Shown here piece by piece: positions 51,373 through 60,269 of a stretch of DNA of 64,000 nucleotides (the stretch's first letter is position 1; every line of letters begins with the position of its first letter). The notes under the pieces were generated by a model. The model was not told the origin of the DNA. It saw nothing but the letters and a program-made list of their open reading frames with translations, and made no database searches. Location of the stretch: positions 55,485 to 119,484 of the forward strand of contig JBPJFZ010000014.1 of assembly GCA_051208035.1 (NCBI GenBank), in the 5' to 3' direction. The stretch comes from JACKOB01 sp024234575. Its GTDB lineage: Bacteria > Pseudomonadota > Gammaproteobacteria > Pseudomonadales > Oleiphilaceae. The translations under genes and the position numbers were made by a program.

Positions 51373-52617
51373 ATGTCTTACTGGCCCCATCGCTTTATTA
51401 ACATCAACATTTGGCAAAAAAGTACGGCTTTAGCATTGGTTTGTAGCGCGATCTTAAGCGGGTGCGCCAATACAAAGGTTGCCGATGCCGAGAATATCCA
51501 CTCGCAGGCAATACTGGCAGCTGCTAAATCTCAACAAACACCACAACAACTGCTAGCAGAGTCACGAACACTGGCAGACAAAGCCCGCAGCGATAATCTG
51601 GGCTTTTTTGCTCCGTTACACATGCAGCAAGCACTGGACAGTCTGGCGCATGCTGACCGGCTGATCAACAATGCGCAACAGCAAGCGACGGTTGCTAAAG
51701 AAGCTATCGCTGCCAAAACATTTATTGAAAATGGCTATAAAAACAAAGCATTAGTAGAAGAGCATCTTAAACCTGCACTGCAACAAATTGAGGTACTCAA
51801 GCAGGTTGATGCTCCCAACCTCCTCCCAGGAGACTACCGTAGCAGCATTGATGACCTTACTTTTATCATAAAAATGTTTGAAGGTGGTCAGATAACAGAG
51901 GGTACCAACAAACAAAGATCCGTAATCGCAGGAATGATCAATCTGGAGATAAATGCGCTTAAAAAAACACACTTAAGCGACGCACTCGCCTTTAGGGAAA
52001 AAGCAGATGATGCCGATGCCGAAGAGTTTGCGGAGGTCACTTTAGAGGCTGCTGACAAGAAAATTGCCGAAGCTCAGCGCTATATCGAAACCAATTATCG
52101 TGACCGGCTAGGTGTGGCTCGCCAAGGACGGGAAGCACTGCAGCAGACCAAGCAAGCTTATTTTGTCGCACTTGACGCACAAAAGCTGGTCAAAATGGAC
52201 GCCGCGGCAGCTGAACAACATGTACTACGTATCGTTGGTGCGCTACAAAAAGTAGCGGCAATCATGGATATCAACGAGCTTGAGGCCAACACCTTCGATA
52301 TGATGGCGGACGAACTACGCACTAAAGCAGGCGACGTAAAACAACCCAAAGTAAGCGTAAGTGCCCTGGGTGAAGCCAGCGCCATTGAATCAGAGCAGAT
52401 AGAAGCGATTGCTATTGAAAGCTTCGATATGGAAACAGAGAGCGTCGAAGTTACTGACTTGGCCGAACCAGAGATAACGGCAGTAAACGAGGAACAGGTG
52501 ATCGCCCCAACCGAAGAGAGCGCAACAACCTCTTCTATAGAAAACCCCTCCCAAGATGAGTCAACAGATAGCGACTTATTAGAGGCAGAAAAACAAGAAG
52601 CCACATTACAAAACTGA
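51373..52617 (+). CDS. Unknown helical lipoprotein
   Basis: I do not recognise this 414-residue protein. It has an N-terminal hydrophobic helix and a lipobox (AILSGC, Cys near 30), so it is probably an outer-membrane lipoprotein. Residues 50-310 are alanine-rich, charged and helical, with repeated AAK, ALQQ and AEAQ runs typical of coiled coils. The last 90 residues are acidic, Ser/Thr/Glu-rich and look disordered. The ribosome-binding site is AAGGA, six bases before the ATG. It is followed by a strong terminator, alone between ppnN and a cytochrome. Similar helical lipoproteins may scaffold envelope complexes, but no function can be given. Confidence 0.7.
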   Translation: MSYWPHRFININIWQKSTALALVCSAILSGCANTKVADAENIHSQAILAAAKSQQTPQQLLAESRTLADKARSDNLGFFAPLHMQQALDSLAHADRLINNAQQQATVAKEAIAAKTFIENGYKNKALVEEHLKPALQQIEVLKQVDAPNLLPGDYRSSIDDLTFIIKMFEGGQITEGTNKQRSVIAGMINLEINALKKTHLSDALAFREKADDADAEEFAEVTLEAADKKIAEAQRYIETNYRDRLGVARQGREALQQTKQAYFVALDAQKLVKMDAAAAEQHVLRIVGALQKVAAIMDINELEANTFDMMADELRTKAGDVKQPKVSVSALGEASAIESEQIEAIAIESFDMETESVEVTDLAEPEITAVNEEQVIAPTEESATTSSIENPSQDESTDSDLLEAEKQEATLQN

Positions 52618-52631
52618 CGTTTTCAAGGCAA

Positions 52632-52662
52632 AAAAAAACACCGCTTGGTGCGGTGTTTTTTT
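52632..52662. terminator. Bidirectional rho-independent terminator
   Basis: A perfect 13-bp stem, AAAAAAACACCGC with GCGGTGTTTTTTT, has a five-base loop. It lies between the convergent lipoprotein and cytochrome genes, 14 bases from each stop, and has A- and T-tracts for use in both directions. Confidence 0.9.
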
Positions 52663-52676
52663 AAAACACTCCCGAA

Positions 52677-53003
52677 TTACTTCAGGCTAGAAAAATATGC
52701 TGCCACGTTTGCTATATCTGCATCGTTCAGCGCCGCAGCCTGACCTTGCATGATCATAGCCTGACCACCGTTACGCTCTTTGTTCTTGTAAGCTTTCAGG
52801 GCAGAAACCAAATAAGCCTCGTTCTGACCTGCCAGATTTGGATAGGTTGGAATAACTGCAACACCCGCAGGACCGTGACAGCCAGCACAAACCGCTGCTT
52901 TCGCTTTCCCTGCAGCCACATCACCACCTGCATTAGCAGTTAATGATGCACCCATAGCAACCACACCAGCCAGCAACAATGCTGCTTTGTTTAGCTTTTT
53001 CAT
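52677..53003 (-). CDS. Periplasmic class I cytochrome c
   Basis: A 108-residue monohaem cytochrome. Signal peptide to about residue 25 (cut after TANA). The haem site is C39-A-G-C42-H43, and the distal methionine is probably in AMIMQGQAAAL. The compact size, PNLAGQNEAYL segment and final DIANVAAYFSSL helix are typical of cytochrome c553/c4-like electron carriers to terminal oxidases. GAGGA is well placed before the ATG. It precedes the PCuAC gene on the same strand only loosely, separated by 149 bases. The electron partner is unknown. Confidence 0.92.
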   Translation of the reverse strand: MKKLNKAALLLAGVVAMGASLTANAGGDVAAGKAKAAVCAGCHGPAGVAVIPTYPNLAGQNEAYLVSALKAYKNKERNGGQAMIMQGQAAALNDADIANVAAYFSSLK

Positions 53004-53152
53004 ACTCTCTTCCTCGTTTTACCTAAAGTTGCGCTGATGTTCCCGGCATTGACTGCCAAGGTTTATCAGACCTGTGTTTATATCCAATTACTTTGGATCA
53101 CCTCTCATAGGGTCACCCGAAGTTCACCTACTTATCATCCCAAGTCACGCTG

Positions 53153-53665
53153 TCAGTGAGCATGAACAGGTGTGTCAGCCTCTGTCGGGGGGTTCTTCAT
53201 AACCAGCGCCTGCACAACCTGGCTGTCACCGCTTTTTGTCGTCAACGTCAACTCGACTGAATCACCTTCTTTAAGTGCTGCAGTAAGCCCCATCAACATA
53301 ATATGGTGGCCGCCTGGTGCAAACATGAACTCGCTGTTTGCTGGCACTTGCACACTAAAAACCTGCTGCATCGACATCATGCCATCTTTCATGCCGTGCT
53401 CGTGCATCTGCACCATGTCAGCCGCCTCACTGGCGACCTCAACAATCTCTACGGGCGAGTCGCTGCCATTCATAACCTTCATATAGGCGGCTGTGCTTTT
53501 CACACTTGGGGGCATCGCCCTGACCCATGCGTTATCAATTGTTAACGAGTCGGCAATTACTGGCGACGCTATGCTCCCCAGGAACACCAGCGTCGATATA
53601 AGAACCACCGCGCGATGCATCTTTTTTAAGCCGATCATCGAAATTTTGTCTAACGCTTGGCTCAT
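53153..53665 (-). CDS. PCuAC-family periplasmic copper chaperone
   Basis: A copper(I) chaperone that helps load the CuA centre of cytochrome c oxidase. The ATG at 53665 has AGGG six bases upstream and is preferred over an in-frame TTG two codons earlier. A signal peptide ends near the PVIADS segment. The fold is PCu(A)C: WVRAMPPSVKSTAAYMKV, then the metal site with H and M in MVQMHEHGMKDGMMSM and later GGHHIMLMGL. The C-terminus adds two more His (PVHAH), possibly an extra metal site. It lies near a periplasmic cytochrome, but no oxidase or Sco gene is in the window. Confidence 0.9.
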   Translation of the reverse strand: MSQALDKISMIGLKKMHRAVVLISTLVFLGSIASPVIADSLTIDNAWVRAMPPSVKSTAAYMKVMNGSDSPVEIVEVASEAADMVQMHEHGMKDGMMSMQQVFSVQVPANSEFMFAPGGHHIMLMGLTAALKEGDSVELTLTTKSGDSQVVQALVMKNPPTEADTPVHAH

Positions 53666-53865
53666 TCCCAACCCTACATCAAAAAATACAAAATCACGCA
53701 GTAAATGTACTGGCTCTATGCTGATCGGTCAACAGCGATTACGGCTAACTATCCATCATTGGGTAGCTACGTGAGTCGAAGCGAATTAAAAGCCGCTCAC
53801 TATAGCTTAAGCCATCTTTTCACGAATGACTTTTATCAAGTGTTGCTAAAACTGATTTCAAACCG

Positions 53866-54651
53866 TTATTCAACAATCTGCCCATTCAATAGCGACCAAC
53901 AATAACCAATCCACTCATGCATCGCTGCGGAGGTAACACTCATCGCTCCAGCGCTGGGCCAATACGAAAAAAACGAGCGCTGGCCATTATCTTTACCCAG
54001 GAAATCCGTTGGCGCGGCGACAGGGCTCAATCCCCGGCTACGCATTAACGCTATCGCGCGAGGCATATGGTAGGCCGATGTCACCAAAGCAAACGGGCGA
54101 TCCCCCACATACTCTTTAATATAAAGAGATTCTTCGTAGGTATCGAGCGGCTCGGACACCGTGTGAATCCGGTCAGCCGCAACCCCCAGAACCAACGCCA
54201 GATTTTTCATCGCCTCGGCGTTGCTGATGCGGTCAGTAAACCCGGGAAAGCCTGACAAATATAAGGTCGCCTGTGGGTTGATATTGGCAAGCCTCACCCC
54301 TTCGAGCAGACGAAAGGTCGAATAACTGCTAAGCACACTGGTAATCGGTGCACGCGAGTCGGTTTCATGCCAACCACCGAGTACGACAACGATGTCAACC
54401 GACTGACCCGCATAAGCGGGATAGTGATCCTCCAGCGGCTTTATCAACCACTTGCCAAATGGTGGAAACGCGGCCAAAAACAGCCAGACAATCGCTATGC
54501 TCCAGCAAATCGATGAAGCACGGTGCTTTTTTAATAACAGTAAAAATATTGAAAATAGAAGCAGAAGAAAGAAAAGTGGCAACGGCGTAAGCATCGACCC
54601 CGCCAGCTTTTTTAGAAAAAAGAATGCATCCATCATCACAAAATCACCCAT
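53866..54651 (-). CDS. ElyC/SanA/YdcF-family (DUF218) membrane protein
   Basis: A 261-residue protein with two N-terminal membrane helices (about 15-35 and 45-65) and a periplasmic DUF218 domain. The domain shows VDIVVVLGGWH at its first strand, NAEAMKNLALVLGV with the conserved Glu, TYEESLYIKEYV, and FALVTSAYHMPRAIALM, the DUF218 core. ElyC and relatives support envelope and peptidoglycan or lipid-carrier functions; the reaction is unclear. The two-helix front is closer to ElyC than to YdcF. It ends a two-gene run after a binding-protein gene 15 bases upstream. Confidence 0.85.
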   Translation of the reverse strand: MGDFVMMDAFFFLKKLAGSMLTPLPLFFLLLLFSIFLLLLKKHRASSICWSIAIVWLFLAAFPPFGKWLIKPLEDHYPAYAGQSVDIVVVLGGWHETDSRAPITSVLSSYSTFRLLEGVRLANINPQATLYLSGFPGFTDRISNAEAMKNLALVLGVAADRIHTVSEPLDTYEESLYIKEYVGDRPFALVTSAYHMPRAIALMRSRGLSPVAAPTDFLGKDNGQRSFFSYWPSAGAMSVTSAAMHEWIGYCWSLLNGQIVE

Positions 54652-54666
54652 CGAGAATTGGTCTTA

Positions 54667-55554
54667 CTATTTTGCGAGAGGATCATACCATAGGCGGCTA
54701 TCATCCAAGGGCGTGGATTCTGGCAGTAACGGGTTAATAATTTTTATTACTCGGCGCTCAGTTAGACGCCCTTTGCGAATTGTATCGCCATGTCGGGTCT
54801 GAAATAACTCGTCAAAACGCCCGTTTTTTATCATCAGTAATAATCCTTTTTCAACACGAGCAGCTAAATACTCATTGGTGCGTGTAGTAAAAAAATAATA
54901 AGGCCAGGGGTAATAGATCAGCAGATTGTCTTCTATTGCCAACGCTGGCAGCTCAGCATGGCGCACGTCATATTCAGTGAAAACCTCATTTACACCACGA
55001 GGAAAGAGATCAAACCTTCCAGCCGCGGTCAGTTTAAAAAGATTCTCGTATTGAGACTCCATCACTTTAAAGTCGTTGTATCGATACAACTCAACATCGC
55101 CCCACCCGCGCCCTTGCCCGATGGTTAACGCTCGCAGCGCCTCTAAAGATTGGCTGTTGCTATCGATTTTTTGTTGGGTGCCTTTGGCAATAAAAGAGAT
55201 ACGATAGCCCAGCAACCCCTTGCGCAATGGAACTCTGATAGGCCGCAGCGTCGTTTCCTTTTCAACCGATGTTGATGTCCAAATGATATTTAACAGACGA
55301 CTGTCTTTTAACTCCAGCAAATAACGGCTTTCATTCATTGTTTGCTGTGCAGGCTCAATGACATAATCACCATATTCCGCTTTAGTCGCTAGCAAAGACT
55401 CAGACAAAAGTGCCACTAAATCATCAAAGCGATGGTCGTTGTCAGACTCTGCCGCCGGATAGACATAATGGTAAGCGGTACTCCAAGCAGACTGGCTTAA
55501 CCCCAATAGAAGAGCCGATATAACGCTTATCATGACATAGGCAGACTTATTCAA
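54667..55554 (-). CDS. Periplasmic solute-binding protein, family-3-like
   Basis: A periplasmic binding-protein-like gene. The frame could start at a TTG at 55569, but the TTG at 55554 is chosen because GAGGA stands six bases before it, giving 295 residues and a normal signal peptide (cut near SAWS). Two lobes are suggested by RFDLFPRGVNEVFTEY, the IYYPWPYYFFT segment and KGLLLMIKNGRFDELFQTRH, which ends like amino-acid binding proteins. The TonB/ABC genes that would form a transporter are absent. Such stand-alone proteins are frequent next to sensor genes. The ligand is unknown. It is followed by the ElyC-like gene after 15 bases. Confidence 0.7.
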   Translation of the reverse strand: MNKSAYVMISVISALLLGLSQSAWSTAYHYVYPAAESDNDHRFDDLVALLSESLLATKAEYGDYVIEPAQQTMNESRYLLELKDSRLLNIIWTSTSVEKETTLRPIRVPLRKGLLGYRISFIAKGTQQKIDSNSQSLEALRALTIGQGRGWGDVELYRYNDFKVMESQYENLFKLTAAGRFDLFPRGVNEVFTEYDVRHAELPALAIEDNLLIYYPWPYYFFTTRTNEYLAARVEKGLLLMIKNGRFDELFQTRHGDTIRKGRLTERRVIKIINPLLPESTPLDDSRLWYDPLAK

Positions 55555-55642
55555 CGCTGATCCTCGCAATCACTGCACAACTTGCAACTATTATTATTTT
55601 AGACGACAACACCCACCCCCGCTCCAAAAACGGTCTTAAAAA

Positions 55643-56518
55643 TCAGCGCAACCTAAGATGCCGATACCGACTAGGCGAAAGGCCAACCACTTTCGAAAAT
55701 AATCGCGAGAAGTAATAGGCATCTTCATAGCCTAATTCTGCAGCAACCGCAGCAACCTGCAACGAAGAGACATCCAGTAAATAACAGGCATGCTCCATTT
55801 TAAAGCGGATAAACTGCTGAATAGGTGACTTCCCAGTCATCGCTTTATAGCGTTTGGAAAAATAATATTTCGACAAATGAAAGCGCTTAGCGAGTGTTTC
55901 CAAATCCAGCTGGCGATGGATACTTCGTTGCATAAAACCATGTATTTCATCTAAATCGAGCATGGCACCACTCTCGAGCAGAGGCTCAATGGAAGCGACC
56001 GAAGCCAGTAACTGCCTGAGATCACTGGACGCCATAACCAATGTTTTCGCGTTAAACCCAGACAAACGTACCCCCATCAGGTGCTCGATATCCTTAATTA
56101 GCCGCGGCAATACCCCAATGCTGCGTATAGGTGAGTCCAGTGTCCACTGCAGATGCGCGACAAAACCTTCTGCCTGCTCTCCCTCAAAATGCACCCAAAA
56201 AATAGACCAAGGGTTTTGTTGATCAGATTGGTATTGGTGCGAGCATCCTTTTGGCAGCAATGCCAGATCCCCCCTTCTCACCGCATGATGCCGGCCTTCA
56301 ACCCAGATTTCTCCCACGCCATCGACACAATAGATAAGCAAATAGTCATCATGGTTTTCACGGTTCATTCGATGCCCAATTGCATCAGGGTAGTAGCCCA
56401 TAGACAGCGGATACAAACCCGCACATAGCGGATGGCGCGCCAAAGAAGCTCGCACCGCTTCACCCATAATAAAACGAATTGCTTTAGGTGATAACGGCCA
56501 GTCAGATGGTGATGACAT
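55643..56518 (-). CDS. mmsR: AraC-family transcriptional regulator, MmsR-like
   Basis: A 291-residue AraC-type regulator. The N-terminal cupin sensor (about 30-150) shows YLLIYCVDGVGEIWVEGR and GDLALLPKGCSHQY. The C-terminal DNA-binding domain (about 190-290) has both helix-turn-helix units: LDLETLAKRFHLSKYYFSKRYK and VAAVAAELGYEDAYYFSRLF, followed by the family signature KVVGLSPSRYRHLR. It is divergent from the valine-degradation operon, as MmsR is in Pseudomonas aeruginosa, and should activate that operon in response to 3-hydroxyisobutyrate or a related metabolite. The ribosome-binding site is poor. Confidence 0.85.
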   Translation of the reverse strand: MSSPSDWPLSPKAIRFIMGEAVRASLARHPLCAGLYPLSMGYYPDAIGHRMNRENHDDYLLIYCVDGVGEIWVEGRHHAVRRGDLALLPKGCSHQYQSDQQNPWSIFWVHFEGEQAEGFVAHLQWTLDSPIRSIGVLPRLIKDIEHLMGVRLSGFNAKTLVMASSDLRQLLASVASIEPLLESGAMLDLDEIHGFMQRSIHRQLDLETLAKRFHLSKYYFSKRYKAMTGKSPIQQFIRFKMEHACYLLDVSSLQVAAVAAELGYEDAYYFSRLFSKVVGLSPSRYRHLRLR

Positions 56519-56587
56519 TATATATCATTGTTATTTATCAATTTATTATCTTAAACGGCTGATCTTCTGAATAACACTAAAACAAGA

Positions 56588-56619
56588 TAGTCCATTAAAT
56601 CGACAATTTAGTCAATTAA
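56588..56619 (+). promoter_or_regulatory. Probable AraC/MmsR operator: 11-bp direct repeat at 21-bp spacing
   Basis: TAGTCCATTAA (56588) and TAGTCAATTAA (56609) match in ten of eleven positions and start 21 bases apart, two helical turns, as AraC-family activators require. They lie between the divergent regulator (70 bases away) and mmsA (123 bases away). The -35 and -10 elements of mmsA are not clear. Confidence 0.6.
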
Positions 56620-56741
56620 CCTTACTACCAGGCTGTGCTTCAATAAATCAATTGCAAAACATCCTTGCTTGCTGCCGATAAAGGCGACTATCTTTTACGT
56701 AGCAGAGCAATCCCCCATGACCGCATTTTTCAGGAGCCATC

Positions 56742-58235
56742 ATGCATCAGAGCGTGCCACATCTTATCAATGGCGAGTTCACAGTCAGCCAGAGCAAGCG
56801 CCGCATCCCGGTCACCAACCCGGCAACCGGGCTGGTAATCGCCGAAGTGCCCTGCAGCACCAGTGAAGAAGTAGAAGCCGCCATATCGAGTGCGAAAAAA
56901 GCGTTCGTGAGCTGGAAAGAAACTCCCGTCTCTGATCGTGCACGGCTCATGCTGCGCTACCAGCAATTGCTTAAAGAAAATCATGATGAGATTGCCGAGA
57001 TACTCAGTCAGGAAACCGGCAAAGTTTTTGCTGATGCTAAAGGGGATGTCTGGCGCGGCATTGAAGTGGTTGAACATGCCTGCAATATCGCCAGTCTGAT
57101 GATGGGCGAGACGGCCGAAAACGTAGCCCGGGATATCGACACCTATAGTTTTGTGCAGCCCTTGGGTGTATGTGCTGGCATCACACCGTTTAACTTCCCG
57201 GCGATGATCCCGCTATGGATGTTTCCACTGGCCATTGCTTGCGGCAATACCTTTATTCTAAAGCCTTCGGAGCAAGACCCTCTAACCCCTGTCAGACTCG
57301 CCGAACTCTTTCTCGAAGCGGGCTTTCCAAAGCATGTACTGCAAGTAGTACATGGTGATCGCGAACAAGTAGATCAAATTTTGACGCACCCTGATATTCG
57401 GGCGATATCCTTCGTCGGTTCAGCCCATGTGGGCCAGCACATTTACAAAACCGGCACAGATCATCTTAAGCGCGTGCAATGCATGACTGGCGCAAAAAAC
57501 CATATGGTTGTCATGCCCGATGCTAACAAACAACAAGTGATTAACCATCTCGTTGGGGCCTCAGTAGGTGCTGCGGGCCAGCGCTGTATGGCAATAAGTG
57601 TGGCGGTATTTGTCGGCGCGGCAAAAGAGTGGATTCCCGAAGTAGCAGCAAAAGTCGCCGAGGCCAAACCGGGCTTATGGAATGATGAAGATGCAGGCTT
57701 CGGCCCACTCATCAACCCCGCCGCCAGAAAGCGGGTTTTGCAGCTTATTGACTCTGGTAAAAAATCCGGTGCCAACTGCCTGGTTGATGGGTCGGATTTC
57801 ACCATGCCCGAATATCCTAATGGTAACTGGGTAGGCCCAACCGTATTCTCAAAAGTAACGCCGGATATGGAAATCTACAAAGAAGAAATTTTTGGCCCGG
57901 TGCTGCTCACCATGGAAAGTGATTCACTCGAGGATGCCATTCAAACTATCAATGCCAATCCGTTCGGTAACGGCACATCCATTTTTACCGCCTCCGGGGG
58001 TGCCGCACGATATTTTCAGCACCATATTGAAGTGGGGCAAGTGGGCATCAACGTACCCATTCCGGTGCCACTCCCCTTCTTTTCGTTCACTGGCTGGAAG
58101 AACTCCTTCTACGGTGATCAGCACCCCTACGGCAAACAAGCCGTGCGCTTTTATACCGAGACTAAAACCATCACCGCACGATGGTTTGGCAATGACGCAG
58201 CATCTGACCCCAACATGACGATCAACTTGAAGTAG
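56742..58235 (+). CDS. mmsA: CoA-acylating methylmalonate-semialdehyde dehydrogenase
   Basis: A 497-residue aldehyde dehydrogenase that turns methylmalonate semialdehyde into propionyl-CoA and CO2 with NAD and CoA, the last step of valine catabolism. Catalytic C282 is in GAAGQRCMAISV; the NAD-binding FVGSAHVGQHIY segment lies near residue 226, and the ITPFNFPAMIPLWMFPLA and KPSEQDP blocks are typical. The PVPLPFFSFTGWKNSFYGD ending is characteristic of MmsA. AGGAG stands six bases before the ATG. It is the first gene of a five-gene operon transcribed away from the AraC-type regulator. Confidence 0.95.
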   Translation: MHQSVPHLINGEFTVSQSKRRIPVTNPATGLVIAEVPCSTSEEVEAAISSAKKAFVSWKETPVSDRARLMLRYQQLLKENHDEIAEILSQETGKVFADAKGDVWRGIEVVEHACNIASLMMGETAENVARDIDTYSFVQPLGVCAGITPFNFPAMIPLWMFPLAIACGNTFILKPSEQDPLTPVRLAELFLEAGFPKHVLQVVHGDREQVDQILTHPDIRAISFVGSAHVGQHIYKTGTDHLKRVQCMTGAKNHMVVMPDANKQQVINHLVGASVGAAGQRCMAISVAVFVGAAKEWIPEVAAKVAEAKPGLWNDEDAGFGPLINPAARKRVLQLIDSGKKSGANCLVDGSDFTMPEYPNGNWVGPTVFSKVTPDMEIYKEEIFGPVLLTMESDSLEDAIQTINANPFGNGTSIFTASGGAARYFQHHIEVGQVGINVPIPVPLPFFSFTGWKNSFYGDQHPYGKQAVRFYTETKTITARWFGNDAASDPNMTINLK

Positions 58236-58293
58236 ATCAACCTTACGTCGACCAGAATGCTTTGATAGTGAACAGACAGGACAGCAAACCACG

Positions 58294-59454
58294 ATGGACT
58301 TTTCATTAAGCGAAGAACAGCAAGCCTACCGCCAAACCGCCAGAGCCTTTGCCGAAAAGGAGCTGGCTCCAAACAGCGCCGACTGGGACAGAGAGTCATT
58401 CTTCCCCATAGACGTTATCAAGCGAGCTGGGACTTTAGGCTTTTGTAGCCTTTACACGACTGAAGCAGATGGCGGCATGGGGCTGGGACGTTTAAATTCC
58501 TGTCTGATTCTCGAAGAGCTGGCCCGTGGTTGTACGGCAACCACGGCGTTCATCACCATTCACAACATGGCAACCTGGATGATATCCCGCTATGGCAGCG
58601 AAACTCTGCGCACCCAATGGTGCCCAAAGCTGGTGACAGGTGACCTTCTCGCCTCTTACTGCCTGACCGAACCCGGAGCCGGATCTGACGCAGCCTCACT
58701 GACCACCAGCGCTAAAATAGACGGCGACGATTACATTATCAACGGAAGTAAAATGTTCATATCCGGCGCAGGTGCTACCGATGTGCTGGTTGTTATGGCC
58801 CGAACCGGCGAACCCGGCGCGAAAGGCATTTCCAGCTTTGTTATTCCCGCCAACGCGCAGGGAGTAAGTTTCGGAAAAAAAGAAAAGAAAATGGGCTGGA
58901 ATGCCCAACCCACCAGTTCGGTGACCTTTTCAGATGTTCGGGTTCATCAAAGCCAACGAATTGGCGAAGAAGGAGAAGGTTTTAAAATAGCCATGAGCGG
59001 CCTTGATGGCGGCCGAATCAATATCGCCACCTGCTCTCTTGGCACGGCACAAGCTGCGTTAGAGCAGGCACAAAAATACATGCACGAACGCAAGCAGTTC
59101 GGCAAAGCCCTGGCACAATTCCAGGCGTTACAATTCAAACTTGCAGACATGGCAACAGAGTTGGTCGCCGCAAGGCAAATGGTTCATCTCGCCGCCTGGA
59201 AACTCGACAACAGCAGCCCCGATGCCACCACCTACTCCGCTATGGCTAAACGCTTTGCTACCGATGCAGGCTTTACTATCTGCAACGAAGCACTGCAAAT
59301 TCATGGCGGCTATGGCTATCTCAACGACTTCCCCTTAGAGAGACATGTGCGAGATAGCCGAGTACACCAGATTCTCGAAGGAACAAACGAAATCATGCGT
59401 CTGATTATTGCCAGACGCATCCTTAATGAAGGGGCTCTGGAGGCTATTCGCTAA
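58294..59454 (+). CDS. Acyl-CoA dehydrogenase, probable isobutyryl-CoA dehydrogenase
   Basis: A 386-residue FAD enzyme that desaturates short branched acyl-CoA; in this operon isobutyryl-CoA to methacrylyl-CoA. Features are YCLTEPGAGSDAASL (FAD/acyl contact near 128), QALQFKLADMATELVAAR, IHGGYGYLNDFPLERHVRD and QILEGTNEIMRLIIARR, where the catalytic Glu of the family lies in the EGTNE segment. The length is standard. It ends with TAA overlapping the next ATG by one base, so translation is coupled. Isobutyryl specificity is inferred from the operon; 2-methylbutyryl-CoA could also be used. Confidence 0.93.
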   Translation: MDFSLSEEQQAYRQTARAFAEKELAPNSADWDRESFFPIDVIKRAGTLGFCSLYTTEADGGMGLGRLNSCLILEELARGCTATTAFITIHNMATWMISRYGSETLRTQWCPKLVTGDLLASYCLTEPGAGSDAASLTTSAKIDGDDYIINGSKMFISGAGATDVLVVMARTGEPGAKGISSFVIPANAQGVSFGKKEKKMGWNAQPTSSVTFSDVRVHQSQRIGEEGEGFKIAMSGLDGGRINIATCSLGTAQAALEQAQKYMHERKQFGKALAQFQALQFKLADMATELVAARQMVHLAAWKLDNSSPDATTYSAMAKRFATDAGFTICNEALQIHGGYGYLNDFPLERHVRDSRVHQILEGTNEIMRLIIARRILNEGALEAIR

Positions 59455-60257
59455 TGCTATCCATCACTGATATCAGTTCACCCAGCAGTAAACTTTTGCT
59501 GGAATTTCAAGAACACACCGCAATCATCACCATCAACAACCCAGCCGCAAACACATGGGATGAAGAAAGTCTGCCCGCGTTACAAGAAATTATCCAGCAG
59601 TTAAACCGATGTGCAGAAATTTATGCACTGGTGATTACTGGCCAAGGAGAAAAGTTTTTCTCTGCAGGTGCCGACCTCAAACTATTCGCCGATGGCGATA
59701 AATCCCGAGCACGAAAAATGGCGCGTTTATTTGGTGAGGCTTTTGAAACATTGGGCCGCTATCGGGGCGTGTCCATTGCAGCCATTAACGGCTACGCCAT
59801 GGGCGGCGGCCTTGAGTGTGCACTCGCCTGTGATCTTCGCATTGCGGAAGAGCATGCGCATATGGCACTGCCAGAAGCATCGGTCGGTTTACTTCCTTGT
59901 GCCGGTGGAACCCAAAACCTGCCTTGGTTAGTGGGGGAAGGCTGGGCTAAACGCATGATTCTTTGTGGCGAGCGTGTCAACGCAGAAACTGCACTGAAGA
60001 TTGGCCTGATTGAAGAAATCGTCGCACCAGGAGACAGCAAAGCACAGGCAATTGCTTTAGCAGCCAGAGTTGCAAGACAAAGCCCATCCAGTGTGACTGC
60101 CTGCAAAAAGCTCATCATGGCGGCCCGTGGCAACCCTATGCAGCTCGTTTTGCCAAAAGAACGGGAATACTTCGTCGATCTGTTTGACACTGAAGATCAA
60201 AAAGAAGGGGTAAACGCGTTTTTAGACAAGCGCAAAGCGGATTGGAAAAACAAGTAA
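59454..60257 (+). CDS. Enoyl-CoA hydratase, methacrylyl-CoA hydration
   Basis: A 267-residue crotonase-fold enzyme. In context it hydrates methacrylyl-CoA to 3-hydroxyisobutyryl-CoA. The oxyanion-hole segments are FSAGADLKLFADG near residue 68 and AINGYAMGGGLECALACDLRIA near 105; the catalytic Glu of the crotonase family is in MALPEASVGLLPCAGGTQ near 144. The first 25 residues are an unusual extension. It overlaps the dehydrogenase stop by one base and is followed 12 bases later by the hydrolase gene. Confidence 0.92.
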   Translation: MLSITDISSPSSKLLLEFQEHTAIITINNPAANTWDEESLPALQEIIQQLNRCAEIYALVITGQGEKFFSAGADLKLFADGDKSRARKMARLFGEAFETLGRYRGVSIAAINGYAMGGGLECALACDLRIAEEHAHMALPEASVGLLPCAGGTQNLPWLVGEGWAKRMILCGERVNAETALKIGLIEEIVAPGDSKAQAIALAARVARQSPSSVTACKKLIMAARGNPMQLVLPKEREYFVDLFDTEDQKEGVNAFLDKRKADWKNK

Positions 60258-60269
60258 CACGGATTAACT

